Source: Streptomyces sp. S4.7 (GTDB lineage Bacteria > Actinomycetota > Actinomycetes > Streptomycetales > Streptomycetaceae). From it: a stretch of 64,000 bases of DNA. Of the stretch, positions 51,509 through 60,600 are shown in pieces (position 1 is the first letter of the stretch; each line of letters starts with the position of its first letter). The DNA lies in NCBI RefSeq assembly GCF_010384365.1, contig NZ_CP048397.1, positions 806,001-870,000 on the forward strand, written 5' to 3'. Both the position numbers and the translations under genes were made by a program. Below the pieces are notes generated by a model. That model was given only the letters and a program-made list of their open reading frames with translations. It did not search any database and was not told where the DNA came from.

Positions 51509-53191
51509 TCAGTGCCCCCGGTCCTCCGGTGCCGTCGCCTGTCGGTGGTAGTCGGGCATCCGCGGGTCGGCGGTCTCCAGGGATCCGTGGGAACCGGGGG
51601 CCTCGGCGGTGCCGTCACCGCCGTCGGCGCCCCCACCGCCCTCAGCACCACCGTCGTGGCCGTCGGCCTTCGGCAGCGGGCCCAGCAGGAACGCGACTGT
51701 CAGCACGGTCAGCAGCGTGAGGACCGTACAGATCACGCTGACGTACAACAGGCCGTCGGTGAAGGCCACTCGGGCGGCGCCGCGGACCGCCGTGCCCAGT
51801 TCGCCGGGCAGCCGTCCGGCCTCGTACACGGCCGAGCCGATCGTGTCCCGCACGCGTGAGGCGGCGTCGGCGGGCAGACCCGCGGGCAAGGTGTCGGAGA
51901 CCTCCGTGCGGTACACGGCGGTCCCGACGCTGCCGAGGATCGCGATGCCCATTCCCAGGCCGAGTTCGTGACAGGTCTCGGAGATCGCGGAGACCGCTCC
52001 GGCCTTCGCCGGCGGCGCGGACGCGATCATCATGTCGGTGCCGAGCGCGATGGTCGGTGCCACACCGAAGTTGAGCAGCCCCAGTGCGATCATCACCGGG
52101 ATCAGCCCGTTCCCCGTCTCGACCTGGGTCAGCACGGCGAAGCCGACGACGGCGATGGCGAGGCCCGTCGTCATCACGTACGCGGACCGCATCCAGCGCA
52201 GCGCCAACGGGGCCATCAGGGCACCCATCACACCGCCGATGCTCCCGGGCAGCGAGGACAGCCCCGTCTCCAGCGGAGACAGCCCCACCACCATCTGCAG
52301 ATACTGTGCGATGAAGAACTGCGATCCCGACATCACGAACAGGGCGAGGGCCATGGCGCCGAGCGAGACGGCGAACGTGCGCTCGCGGAACAGTCCGGGT
52401 TCCAGCAGGGGATGGCTGAGGCGGCCCTGCCGCAGCGCGAAGACCACGGCCAGCCCGAGTCCGGCGACGAGCAGCACCACCGGCAGCGCTTCGACGCCGT
52501 CACCGGCCAGGACCTTGAGTCCGTAGACCGTCGCCAGCAGGGAGACCACCAGCAACAGCACGCTCGCGGGATCGATCCTGCCGGGGTTCGGGTCGCGGTA
52601 CTCGGGCAGCAGCACCGGCCCCACGATCAGCAGCAGCACCATCGCGGGCACGCTCAGCAGGAAGACCGAGCCCCACCAGAAGTGTTCCAGCATCACACCG
52701 CCGACCATGGGGCCGATCGCTCCGCCCACCAGGAAGCAGGCGATCCAGACACTGAAGGCGACGGACCGCTGCCGCGGGTCCGCGAACATGTTGCGGATCA
52801 GCGACATGGAGGACGGCATCAGGGTCGCCCCGGCGACGCCCAGCAGCGCCCGGCTGACGATGAGCATCTCCGCGCTGGAGGAGAACGCCGTGAGCAGCGA
52901 GGCCAGTCCGAAGCCCGCCGCCCCGATCAACAGCAGCCGCCGACGGCCCACCCGGTCACCGAGGGTGCCCGCGATGATCAACAGGCCGGCGATGAGGAAG
53001 CTGTAGATGTCGACGATCCACAGCAGTTGCAGACCGCTGGGGTCGATGCTCGCGCTGAGATGCGGAACCGCGAGGTGCAGCACCGTGTTGTCGAGGGTGA
53101 TGAGCAGCGCCGGCAGGGCGAGGACGGCGAGGGCTGTCCATTCGCGTTTTCCGGCGCGCTCGGGCGGGGAGAAAGTGGCGTCTTGGCTCAT
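51509..53191 (-). CDS. DHA2-family MFS drug exporter (second copy)
   Basis: The 560-residue protein is a close paralogue of the pump at 46088-47701. It shares ITLDNTVLHLAVPHLSASID, GTLGDRVGRRRLLLIG, VGGVMLEHFWWGSVFLLSVP and a Glu/Gly-rich cytosolic tail. The two presumably arose by duplication and now flank the BBE, methyltransferase and GNAT genes. It should export or confer resistance to the cluster's product. The start MSQDATFSPPERAG is chosen by comparison with the paralogue. Confidence 0.92.
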   Translation of the reverse strand: MSQDATFSPPERAGKREWTALAVLALPALLITLDNTVLHLAVPHLSASIDPSGLQLLWIVDIYSFLIAGLLIIAGTLGDRVGRRRLLLIGAAGFGLASLLTAFSSSAEMLIVSRALLGVAGATLMPSSMSLIRNMFADPRQRSVAFSVWIACFLVGGAIGPMVGGVMLEHFWWGSVFLLSVPAMVLLLIVGPVLLPEYRDPNPGRIDPASVLLLVVSLLATVYGLKVLAGDGVEALPVVLLVAGLGLAVVFALRQGRLSHPLLEPGLFRERTFAVSLGAMALALFVMSGSQFFIAQYLQMVVGLSPLETGLSSLPGSIGGVMGALMAPLALRWMRSAYVMTTGLAIAVVGFAVLTQVETGNGLIPVMIALGLLNFGVAPTIALGTDMMIASAPPAKAGAVSAISETCHELGLGMGIAILGSVGTAVYRTEVSDTLPAGLPADAASRVRDTIGSAVYEAGRLPGELGTAVRGAARVAFTDGLLYVSVICTVLTLLTVLTVAFLLGPLPKADGHDGGAEGGGGADGGDGTAEAPGSHGSLETADPRMPDYHRQATAPEDRGH

Positions 53192-53417
53192 GTCGGAGTG
53201 CCTATCCAGCGACGAGTGGGTGATACGCCCGGCTGAGCGGCCGACGGCCGCCCAGGAGCGGTTTTTCGGACCCGGTGGGCGGCGGATCGTGGCACGCCGG
53301 ACCCACGCCCGGGCTGTGCGGCCCGAGCGTCGGCGGCACCGGAATGAGGAACGGAGATCACCCTTCCCGTGGGCGGGCGGAGCCGGCACATCCGGACACG
53401 ACGGTTGTCGAGGTGAC
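53192..53417. other. Short intergenic region upstream of pump gene
   Basis: No gene is seen. It separates the O-methyltransferase from the pump and may hold the pump promoter. Confidence 0.4.
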
Positions 53418-54461
53418 TCAGCCGGCGAGCGGACGCGCCGTGATGACGCCCATTCCGCTCGGCAGTACCAGGGTCTCCTCGTGTTCCAGCCCGGCGGCCG
53501 CCAGCAGCGCGGTGAAATCTCCCCCGGTGCGCTCCCGCCCGCCGGAGGCGCCGAAGAGGGAGAGCATGTAGAGGTCCATCAGGGCGGGGAGCCGGTGTCG
53601 TCCGCCCTCGGCCGAGTCGGCGTCGGTGAGCAGGTCGATCACCATGATCCGGCCGTGCGGAGGCATCGCGGCGGCGCAGGTACGGAGGATCGAGACCGCG
53701 CTGTCGTCACCCCAGTCGTGCAGGATATGGCTGAGAATGTAGAGGTCCGCCCCCGGAGTCACGGCGCTGAAGAAGTCTCCCGCGGTGGCGGTGCAGCGGT
53801 CGATGAGGTTCCCCTCGACGATCCGCTTCTCGGCGAGCGCGACGGTACCGGGCAGGTCCACGACGACGCCGGTGCTGCCCGGGGTGCGCAGCAGCAGTTC
53901 GCACATCAGATGGCCGTTGCCGCCGCCGACGTCCACGATCCGCGGGTACCGGTCGAAGGTGACCGCCTCGAAGATCTCGTCGAGTTCCAGGCGCAGTCCG
54001 GCCTCCTGCGACCGGTCGAAGACCTCGCGCCGCTCCGGCCGCCGCTCCAGGTGCTCGAAGAGTGCGCAGTCGTGGATCAGCCGGAAAGCCGAGTCGCCGG
54101 TCCTGACGCTGTGTCCGAACTCGGCCCAGGTCCGGCCGACCTCACCGCCGAGCAGCAGGGCGGTGGGGCGTGCCGTACCTGGGGTGCCCGGCAGCAGGGT
54201 GGCACCGAGTCCGGTCAGCGCGAAGGTGCCGTCGGCCTCTTCGGTGAAGACGTCGAACGGGACGAGGGCGCGGAGCAGCCTGCGCAGGGCGAGTGGGTGG
54301 GCAGCCACCTCTCCGGCGAGGTCCTCGGGGGAGCGGCGGCCGTCGGCCAGGGCCTCCGGCAGGCCCAGCTCTACCGCCGTGCAGACCGCCCTCGACACGA
54401 GTTGGCCGTAGAGCAGCATGCGCATCCGTGCTGCGTCGTCCCGGAGTTGTGGGTGGAGCAC
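53418..54461 (-). CDS. Family-2 O-methyltransferase (SfmM3-like candidate)
   Basis: The 347-residue protein has an N-terminal dimerisation/winged-helix domain (GQLVSRAVCTAVELGLPEAL) and a SAM domain with DVGGGNG (residues 177-183) and VVDLPGTVALAEKRI. The SHILHDWGDD segment around residue 248 carries the catalytic HD pair of true O-methyltransferases. It therefore methylates a phenolic hydroxyl. Next to a tyrosine-type oxygenase and a C-methyltransferase it would give the O-methyl group of 3-hydroxy-5-methyl-O-methyltyrosine, the role of SfmM3/SacG in saframycin/safracin. The pathway is inference. Confidence 0.82.
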   Translation of the reverse strand: MLHPQLRDDAARMRMLLYGQLVSRAVCTAVELGLPEALADGRRSPEDLAGEVAAHPLALRRLLRALVPFDVFTEEADGTFALTGLGATLLPGTPGTARPTALLLGGEVGRTWAEFGHSVRTGDSAFRLIHDCALFEHLERRPERREVFDRSQEAGLRLELDEIFEAVTFDRYPRIVDVGGGNGHLMCELLLRTPGSTGVVVDLPGTVALAEKRIVEGNLIDRCTATAGDFFSAVTPGADLYILSHILHDWGDDSAVSILRTCAAAMPPHGRIMVIDLLTDADSAEGGRHRLPALMDLYMLSLFGASGGRERTGGDFTALLAAAGLEHEETLVLPSGMGVITARPLAG

Positions 54462-54487
54462 GCTGTCACCTCCTTGTTCGTCGGGTG

Positions 54488-54527
54488 GGATCCCGCCCGG
54501 CCGCCGTACGGCGGCCGGGCGGGATCC
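54488..54527 (-). terminator. Perfect 40-nt palindrome between methyltransferase genes
   Basis: GGATCCCGCCCGGCCGCCGT is followed immediately by its exact reverse complement, so the hairpin has essentially no loop beyond GTAC. It lies between two same-strand genes and should terminate or attenuate the upstream transcript. Confidence 0.8.
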
Positions 54528-54548
54528 ACTGGCGAGGGACGTGGGCTA

Positions 54549-55613
54549 CTACTTGGTGGCGACGATGACGCCGTGCGGCGTCCAGCCCGGGAAGGGGATG
54601 CGCTTGAGGGTGCTGAACCCGGCGGCCCGCAGGGACCGCTCGTGCGTCGCCCAGGAGTAGATCATGCCGCCCTCGGCCGGCAGCGCCGCGAAGTAGACGC
54701 TGTCGAGCGCGGCGACGACCGGACCGTCGCCCTCGTCGTTGGACATCGAGTTGAAGATGACCAGTTGACCGCCTTCGGGCAGGACCTCGTAGGCGCGGCG
54801 CAGCAGTTCGGTGTTCTCGTCCGGTGTCCAGATGACCATCTGGTGGGCGAACATCACCACGTCGCAGCCGGTGGGCAGCGGGTCGCGGAACATGTCACCG
54901 GTGATGACGGAGACCTGGTCGCCGACCCCCGCCTGGGCGATCTTCTTCTCGGCTATGGTGCCGGAGGCCGGGATCTCGAAGACGGTGACCTTGAGGTCCG
55001 GGTTGGCCTGGGCGAGCGCGATGGCGTTCACCGCGTCGCCGCCGCCGCAGTCCAGCAGGTGCTTGCGGCCGGAGAGGTCGAGCTCCTGGACGAGGTGCTT
55101 GTTCGCCAGCTCGGACCAGGAGCGCATGTAGCGGTAGAAGACCTGCTCCATGTGCGGGTTCTCGGCGAGCCGGTGGTAGAGGTCACGGCCGGAGCCGCGG
55201 ACCCGGCGCAGGCCGACGTTGCGGTTCTCGCGGAGCGAGTCGGTGAAGTCGAGCTGGCCCTCGTACACGATGTACTGCTCGAAGGCGACGGTGTCCTTGA
55301 AGCGCTGCCAGTCGCCTTCGTCCATGAGGTCCTTGACTACCCCGGCCAGTCGGTACAGGCCGTCCCCCTTGACGAGGATGCCGAGCGAGGTGCAGCCGAG
55401 GAGGAGGATGTCGACGGCGCGGTCCTCGAGACTGAGCGCGTCGCGGATCTCTTCCCGGGTCAGCTCCTGCTTCTCGGCGACCAGGTCGGGCAGACCCAGT
55501 TCGCAGGCGGCGTTGAGGTACTGGAAGGCCGCGTGCCCGAAGAGGATCCGGGACAGGCCGTCCATGTCGAGCTCGATGGGCCCGCCGTGCTGGGTGGGAG
55601 CGGTGTCGGTCAT
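54549..55613 (-). CDS. Family-2-fold methyltransferase, probably C-methyltransferase (SfmM2/SacF-like candidate)
   Basis: The 354-residue protein shares the fold of its downstream neighbour (GHAAFQYLNAACELGLPDLV; SAM motif LLDCGGGDAVNAIALA, residues 188-194). However, it has FAHQMVIWTPDE around His257 where O-methyltransferases have a catalytic HDW. That loss, and the general look of the sequence, fit the branch that C-methylates tyrosine or 3-hydroxykynurenine (SfmM2, SacF, NapB, SibL). I infer 3-methyltyrosine formation. The substrate could instead be a kynurenine derivative, which would point to an actinomycin- or sibiromycin-like pathway. Confidence 0.75.
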   Translation of the reverse strand: MTDTAPTQHGGPIELDMDGLSRILFGHAAFQYLNAACELGLPDLVAEKQELTREEIRDALSLEDRAVDILLLGCTSLGILVKGDGLYRLAGVVKDLMDEGDWQRFKDTVAFEQYIVYEGQLDFTDSLRENRNVGLRRVRGSGRDLYHRLAENPHMEQVFYRYMRSWSELANKHLVQELDLSGRKHLLDCGGGDAVNAIALAQANPDLKVTVFEIPASGTIAEKKIAQAGVGDQVSVITGDMFRDPLPTGCDVVMFAHQMVIWTPDENTELLRRAYEVLPEGGQLVIFNSMSNDEGDGPVVAALDSVYFAALPAEGGMIYSWATHERSLRAAGFSTLKRIPFPGWTPHGVIVATK

Positions 55614-55715
55614 GAGTGCCCTGCCTCTCGGATGTGGATGCGTCTCTACCGGTCACTGGTGTTAGCGGTCCGCGACACCGGTGGTGGTCAGGAAGTCCGT
55701 TGCGGTTGGGGGAAA

Positions 55716-56768
55716 TCAGCTGTGGTCGGGAAGCGGCGCGGCGGGCAGGGTGCCCGCCCGCAGTCGGTGGAACTGATCGATGACACCGACCGCGGGCCGA
55801 TGGGACCGGCTGGTCGCCAGCAGGCTCGGCGACTGTCTGCCGACGAAGTGTCCGCACACGCCCTTGTGCGCGTCGTACGTGGCGTCGAGCGCGGTCCGGA
55901 AGTCTTCCAGCGGGTCGGGGCGGCGCTCGGCCAGCCACGACCAGGCGTCGCTCGATCCGGTGAGCGCGGCCACCAGGGCTTCGTGGTCCCGCCATCGCAG
56001 CCCGCTCATCTGCGGGGGTGCGACGGGCGGCATCAGGGTGGGCCTGATCTCCGCCTGGTACTGGTCCGGGCTGGCGTCCCCGGCGAACTGGAGAGAGGCC
56101 CGGCAGGCCCACATGACGCGGGAGGCCACGCCGGCCGCCGCGGCGGCGAGTTCCTCGTCGCCCGCGTCGGCCGCCGCCCTGAGACTGTTCACGGCGAGGG
56201 TCCCGCCCTGCGCGAGCACCATGAACACGTGGTGCCCGCGGACCCAGCGGCGGAGCCCGTCGAGGGGTTCCGGTTTCCCGGACCGTACACACTCGGGTAC
56301 GGGCAGCGGCCCGGGCAGCCGGGTGGGATCGGCCGGCCAGCGCAGCAGTGTGTCGAAGCCCGCGACCATGTCACCCCACGAGGCTTCGTCGAGGCCGGTG
56401 CCCCGTTCCTCGGCGATCTCCAGGATGCCGAGCTGGGCGTTGAGGAGGGCCGCGACGAACAGGGTGAGCGGGTCGCCGTGGTGCCGCTCAATGCCGAACG
56501 CCAGGTCGTTGTCCCGATTCGGCCGCGACTCCCGCGGGTCGTCGCCGACCAGGGTGCTCGGCACCGGGCCGAGGTCGGCGCGGGCGGCCACGGATGCGGC
56601 CAGCAGCTGGGCGAGCCCGGCCCGGTTCGCGGGATCGGATATCCGGGCGACCGCCGCCGCGAGGGCGGTGGGAGCCGCCGCCGCGATCGCGGGGGCGTCG
56701 TCGGGCAGATCCTCCGGGCGCGGCATGGGGAAGGGGACGGTGGCGACGTGGGGCAGGTAGTCGGTCAT
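55716..56768 (-). CDS. Heme-dependent aromatic oxygenase candidate (SfmD/LmbB2/TDO-like)
   Basis: The 350-residue protein is almost entirely helical. It has FGIERHHGDPLTLFVAALLN, GHHVFMVLAQGGTLAVNSLR, and a C-terminal YDAHKGVCGHFVGRQSPSLL. His301 and Cys305 there form HxxxC, the motif recalled for tyrosine hydroxylases such as Orf13/LmbB2 and, as HxHxxxC, SfmD, in which heme is bound and attached through one thioether. These enzymes belong to the tryptophan-2,3-dioxygenase-like superfamily and hydroxylate tyrosine or 3-methyltyrosine. Neighbouring methyltransferases support that. I assign it by motif and context; overall similarity could not be measured here. Confidence 0.6.
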   Translation of the reverse strand: MTDYLPHVATVPFPMPRPEDLPDDAPAIAAAAPTALAAAVARISDPANRAGLAQLLAASVAARADLGPVPSTLVGDDPRESRPNRDNDLAFGIERHHGDPLTLFVAALLNAQLGILEIAEERGTGLDEASWGDMVAGFDTLLRWPADPTRLPGPLPVPECVRSGKPEPLDGLRRWVRGHHVFMVLAQGGTLAVNSLRAAADAGDEELAAAAAGVASRVMWACRASLQFAGDASPDQYQAEIRPTLMPPVAPPQMSGLRWRDHEALVAALTGSSDAWSWLAERRPDPLEDFRTALDATYDAHKGVCGHFVGRQSPSLLATSRSHRPAVGVIDQFHRLRAGTLPAAPLPDHS

Positions 56769-56819
56769 CGTGCCTCCTGTTCATACGCGTTAGGTCGGGG
56801 GGAGTCCGTGTGTCCGGGG

Positions 56820-57545
56820 TCAACGGCCCTTGATGAGCGGCTTGCCCAGAGGAAGGCGCTTGGCGCCGGTCGCCTGGTGCATGAAGCTGGCGAAGATGTA
56901 CATGCCGAGCACGATGAAGAGGAACATCGTCGTGATGCCGACGTAGATCAGCCAGGGGTCACCGGGCTTGAGGGGGTTGTTGACGGTCTGGTCGATGGCC
57001 TGCTCGATCGAGCCGTACAGAACGAGCAGGGTCGTGGAGACGACCACGAAGAGGAACGTGAAGACCCGCGGCAGTCGCAGGGTCGTCAGCGTCAGCAGGA
57101 TGATCACGATGGACCACACCAGGACGAAGTTGGCGGTGGCCTGGCGTTGTTCGATGTTCTCGAACTCGCCCATCCAGTTGTTGTTCAGCGCGAGGCTGAG
57201 GATGGAGAAGCTCAGCCAGAAGGTCCCGAACAGGCCGTACACCGCCGCGAACACCCCGTCGCCCAGGCGCATCGCCCAGACCGAGGCCATCAGCAGCATG
57301 ATGGTGCTGCTGAACACCATGATGGGCAGCGAGGCCACCAGGGAGTTGGCCGGGATGCTGACGTCCTTCAGGTAGAAGGCGAGCGAGATGGAGCCGAGCA
57401 GGAATCCCCCGAAGCCCAGCATGGCGGGCTCGGTGGCCCGGGGGCCGGTGGACAGATCCGGCACGGGTGCGGCCGGCCTCGCCGCGGGAGCGGCCTCGGC
57501 GACCGGCGCCGGTGGGGCTTCGAGCGTTGTCTTTTCCTGCTTCAT
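56820..57545 (-). CDS. GPR1/FUN34/YaaH (acetate transporter) family-like membrane protein
   Basis: The 241-residue protein has a Pro/Ala-rich cytosolic N-terminus of about 40 residues, then six hydrophobic segments starting EPAMLGFGGFLLGSISLAFY. The first span has the NPAPLGL-like layout of the succinate-acetate permease family. FWLSFSILSLALNNNWMGEF and SIVIILLTLTTLRLPRV follow. Within the cluster it could move a carboxylate precursor or help release the product; both are guesses. It lies 76 bp after the NRPS and 51 bp before the oxygenase gene, all one strand, so co-transcription is likely. Confidence 0.7.
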   Translation of the reverse strand: MKQEKTTLEAPPAPVAEAAPAARPAAPVPDLSTGPRATEPAMLGFGGFLLGSISLAFYLKDVSIPANSLVASLPIMVFSSTIMLLMASVWAMRLGDGVFAAVYGLFGTFWLSFSILSLALNNNWMGEFENIEQRQATANFVLVWSIVIILLTLTTLRLPRVFTFLFVVVSTTLLVLYGSIEQAIDQTVNNPLKPGDPWLIYVGITTMFLFIVLGMYIFASFMHQATGAKRLPLGKPLIKGR

Positions 57546-57621
57546 CGCTTTCTCCTGATCTAGTAGGGAGCGGAACGGTGGAAGGGGGAGCAGGGCGTGC
57601 GTAGAGGGAAGGGGCCGGGTG

Positions 57622-60600
57622 TCACCCCGAGGCGGACCGACCGCGGACCCGCCGGATGCGCCGGATCTCGACGGGGGCCGCCCAGGACGCCGGATCGGGC
57701 AACTGCCCGGCGAGTTCGGCGAGTACGGGGTGATCGAAGACGAGGTTGAGCGGTACGTCGGTACCGGTGCGTGCCGTGAGCCGGCTGATGACGCGAGTGG
57801 CGAGGAGGGAGTGGCCGCCGAGCGCGAAGAAGTCGTCGTCCGCGCCGACTTCGTTGGCGTCCAGGACCTCGCGCCATATCTCGGCGACGAGGTCCTCGGC
57901 CGGTCCGGTGGGGGCGCGGTAGGCGGTGTGGCCGGTGCCCGGTTCCGGGTCGGGGAGTGCGTTGCGGTCGATCTTCCCGTTCGGGAGGAGGGGGAATTCG
58001 TCCAGGCCGACGAATACGGAGGGGACCATGAAGTCCGGCAGCCAGGTACGGACGTGGGAGGGCAGCTCGGCGGGCACTACGTCACCGGGCTTGGCCGGTA
58101 CGACATAGGCGACCAGTCGGAGAGATCCGCTCGTGTCCTCGCGGGCGACGACCACGGCTTCGTCCAACTGGCCATGACGGCGCAGGACTTCCTCCACCTC
58201 ACCCAGTTCGACCCGGTGGCCGCGCACCTTCACCTGGCCGTCAGCCCGGCCCAGATAGTCCAACTGACCGTCCGGACGCCACCGCACCAAGTCACCCGTG
58301 CGATACATCCGCTCGCCCGCGTCCGAGAACGGATCGGGCAGATAACGCTCGGCAGTCAGGGCGGGGCGGGCGTGATAACCACGGGTGACGCCGGCCCCGG
58401 AGAGATACAGCTCGCCGACCGCGCCCAGCACCACCGGCCGCAGACCCTCGTCCAGAACATGAGCCGTCGTTCCGTCGACCGGAACACCGATCGCCGTCCG
58501 CACATCACCCGGCACCGTCACCGCGTGCGTCGAGTAGGTGGTGTCCTCACTCGGCCCGTACAGGTTGTTGACCTCATCGATCACCGGGTGCGCGTACAAC
58601 TCCCGCACCAGCGCCGGCGCCAGAGGCTCACCCGCCAGATTCACCGTCGCCGCACGCGGCGGCACCGCGTCCGCAGCCAACAACTCCCGCGCCACGGACG
58701 GAACAGTGTTCACCAACGTCACATCGGCGTACCGCTCCGGATGGGCGATCAGATCAAGCGCACTGTCCGGTACGACATACACCGTCCCGCCCACCGACAA
58801 CGGAGCGAAAATCTCGAACACCGAAAGATCGAAGGAAACCGACGTCGCGGCCAGGGTGCCCGCCAAAGCGTCGTCGGAGAAGACCCGGCCCGCCCACGCC
58901 AGCATCGACACCACCTGCCGGTGCTCGATCACCACACCCTTCGGACGACCCGTCGAACCCGACGTATAAATCACATACGCCACATCATCCGGCTCCCCCA
59001 CCGCCGGAACACGGTCAACCCGACCCCCATCAGGAAAACCGTCGACAGAATCCAGCACCAACGACACACCGGAATCCTCAACCATGAACGCCACGCGCTC
59101 AGCCGGATAACCCGGATCCATCGGCACATAACCCGCACCCGACTTCAGCACACCCAACAACGCCACCACCAGATCAACCGACCGCGGCAGCAGCACACCC
59201 ACCACATCACCCCGACCAATGCCCAACCCCCGCAAACCCCACGCCAAACGGTTCGACCGCTCCTCCAACTCCCCGTACGACAACACCCCACCCACACCCA
59301 CAACCGCCACACCCACACCACCCGAACGATCAACCACCCCCTCCACCAACTCCTCCACACGACCACCCACCACACCCGGCACCGCCGCACCCACCGACAG
59401 CGCACCAACCCGCTCCCGCTCCCCCACCGACCGCACATCCAACTCCGCCAACTCCCGGTCGGGGGCATCGACAAGCGCGTGGACAACGGTGGCGAGCCGG
59501 TCCGCGACGAGCAGGGCGGTGGACCGCTCGAACAGGTCCGTGTTGAAGACGAGATGGCCGGTGACACGGCCGTCGCGTTCCTCGGCCTGGACGACCAGGT
59601 CGTAGGGGGTGGTCCGGAACGGAACGGGAGCCTGGCGCACATCCAGGCCGGCCAGCTCGTACCGGGGCGGGGTTCCGTTGACCGCGAGCAGCACCTGGAA
59701 CAGCGGGCTGCGGTCGCGGTGCGGGCGCAGCTCCCGGATCAGCTCCTCCAGTGGGAGCTGCGGGTGGGCGCGGATGTCGTCCACGAGCTCGCGCGTCGCT
59801 CGCAGGGCCTCGGTGAGTGTGCCGTCGGGGTCGGGCCGCAGGCGGAGAGGGAGGGTATCGACGAGATAGCCGACGACCTCCGCCGTGTCCGGGTGGTCGC
59901 GGCCTGCGACGGGGATGCCGATGGTCACGTCGTACCGGTCGGTGAGCTTGGCCAGGACGATGGCCAGGGCAGTCGCGAGGACGGTGAACGAGGTGGTTCC
60001 CGCCGCTCGGGCCGCGGCGCCGAGTGCTTCCTGCGGCAGTGCCAGGGGTACCGCGTCGCCCCGGTAGGTCTGCTGCGGGGGGCGCGGCCGGTCGGTGGGC
60101 AGGCCGGCGGACGGGGCGCCTGCCAGATGGGCCCGCCAGAACTCCACGTCCTTCGACGCCGTATCGCGCTGCCAGGTGGCCACTTCGGCGTACTGGACGG
60201 TCGCGGGCGGGAGCGGTCCGGTGTCCGGGGTGCCCAGGAGCGTGCCGTAGCTCTCGGCGACCTCCCGGAAGGCGAGATCCAGGGACCAGCCGTCGGAGAT
60301 CGCGTGGTGGAGGCTGATAACGAGGACGTGGTGCTCGGGGCCGGTGCGGACGAGCGTCACGTGCCAGAGAGGGCCGGTGGTGAGGTCGAAGGCCCGCTCG
60401 GTCTCCGCGTCGATCACCGCCTCCCAGTCGGTGGTGGCGATCCGGGTGAGCGGCACCTCGGGGTCGGCGCTGACGATCTGGCGGACCTCGCCGTCGATCT
60501 GGCGCAACGAGGTACGCAGGACCTCGTGACGGAGCACGAGGTGACGAAGGGCGGTGATCAGCGCGTGCTCGTCCAGGGTTCCGTCGATGTGGACGGCGCC

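Noticed and set aside
53007..57563. 1518-codon plus-strand open frame opposite two methyltransferases, the oxygenase and the membrane protein
   Set aside because: It spans four real minus-strand genes and their gaps, has no domain, and its composition is that of an antisense frame.
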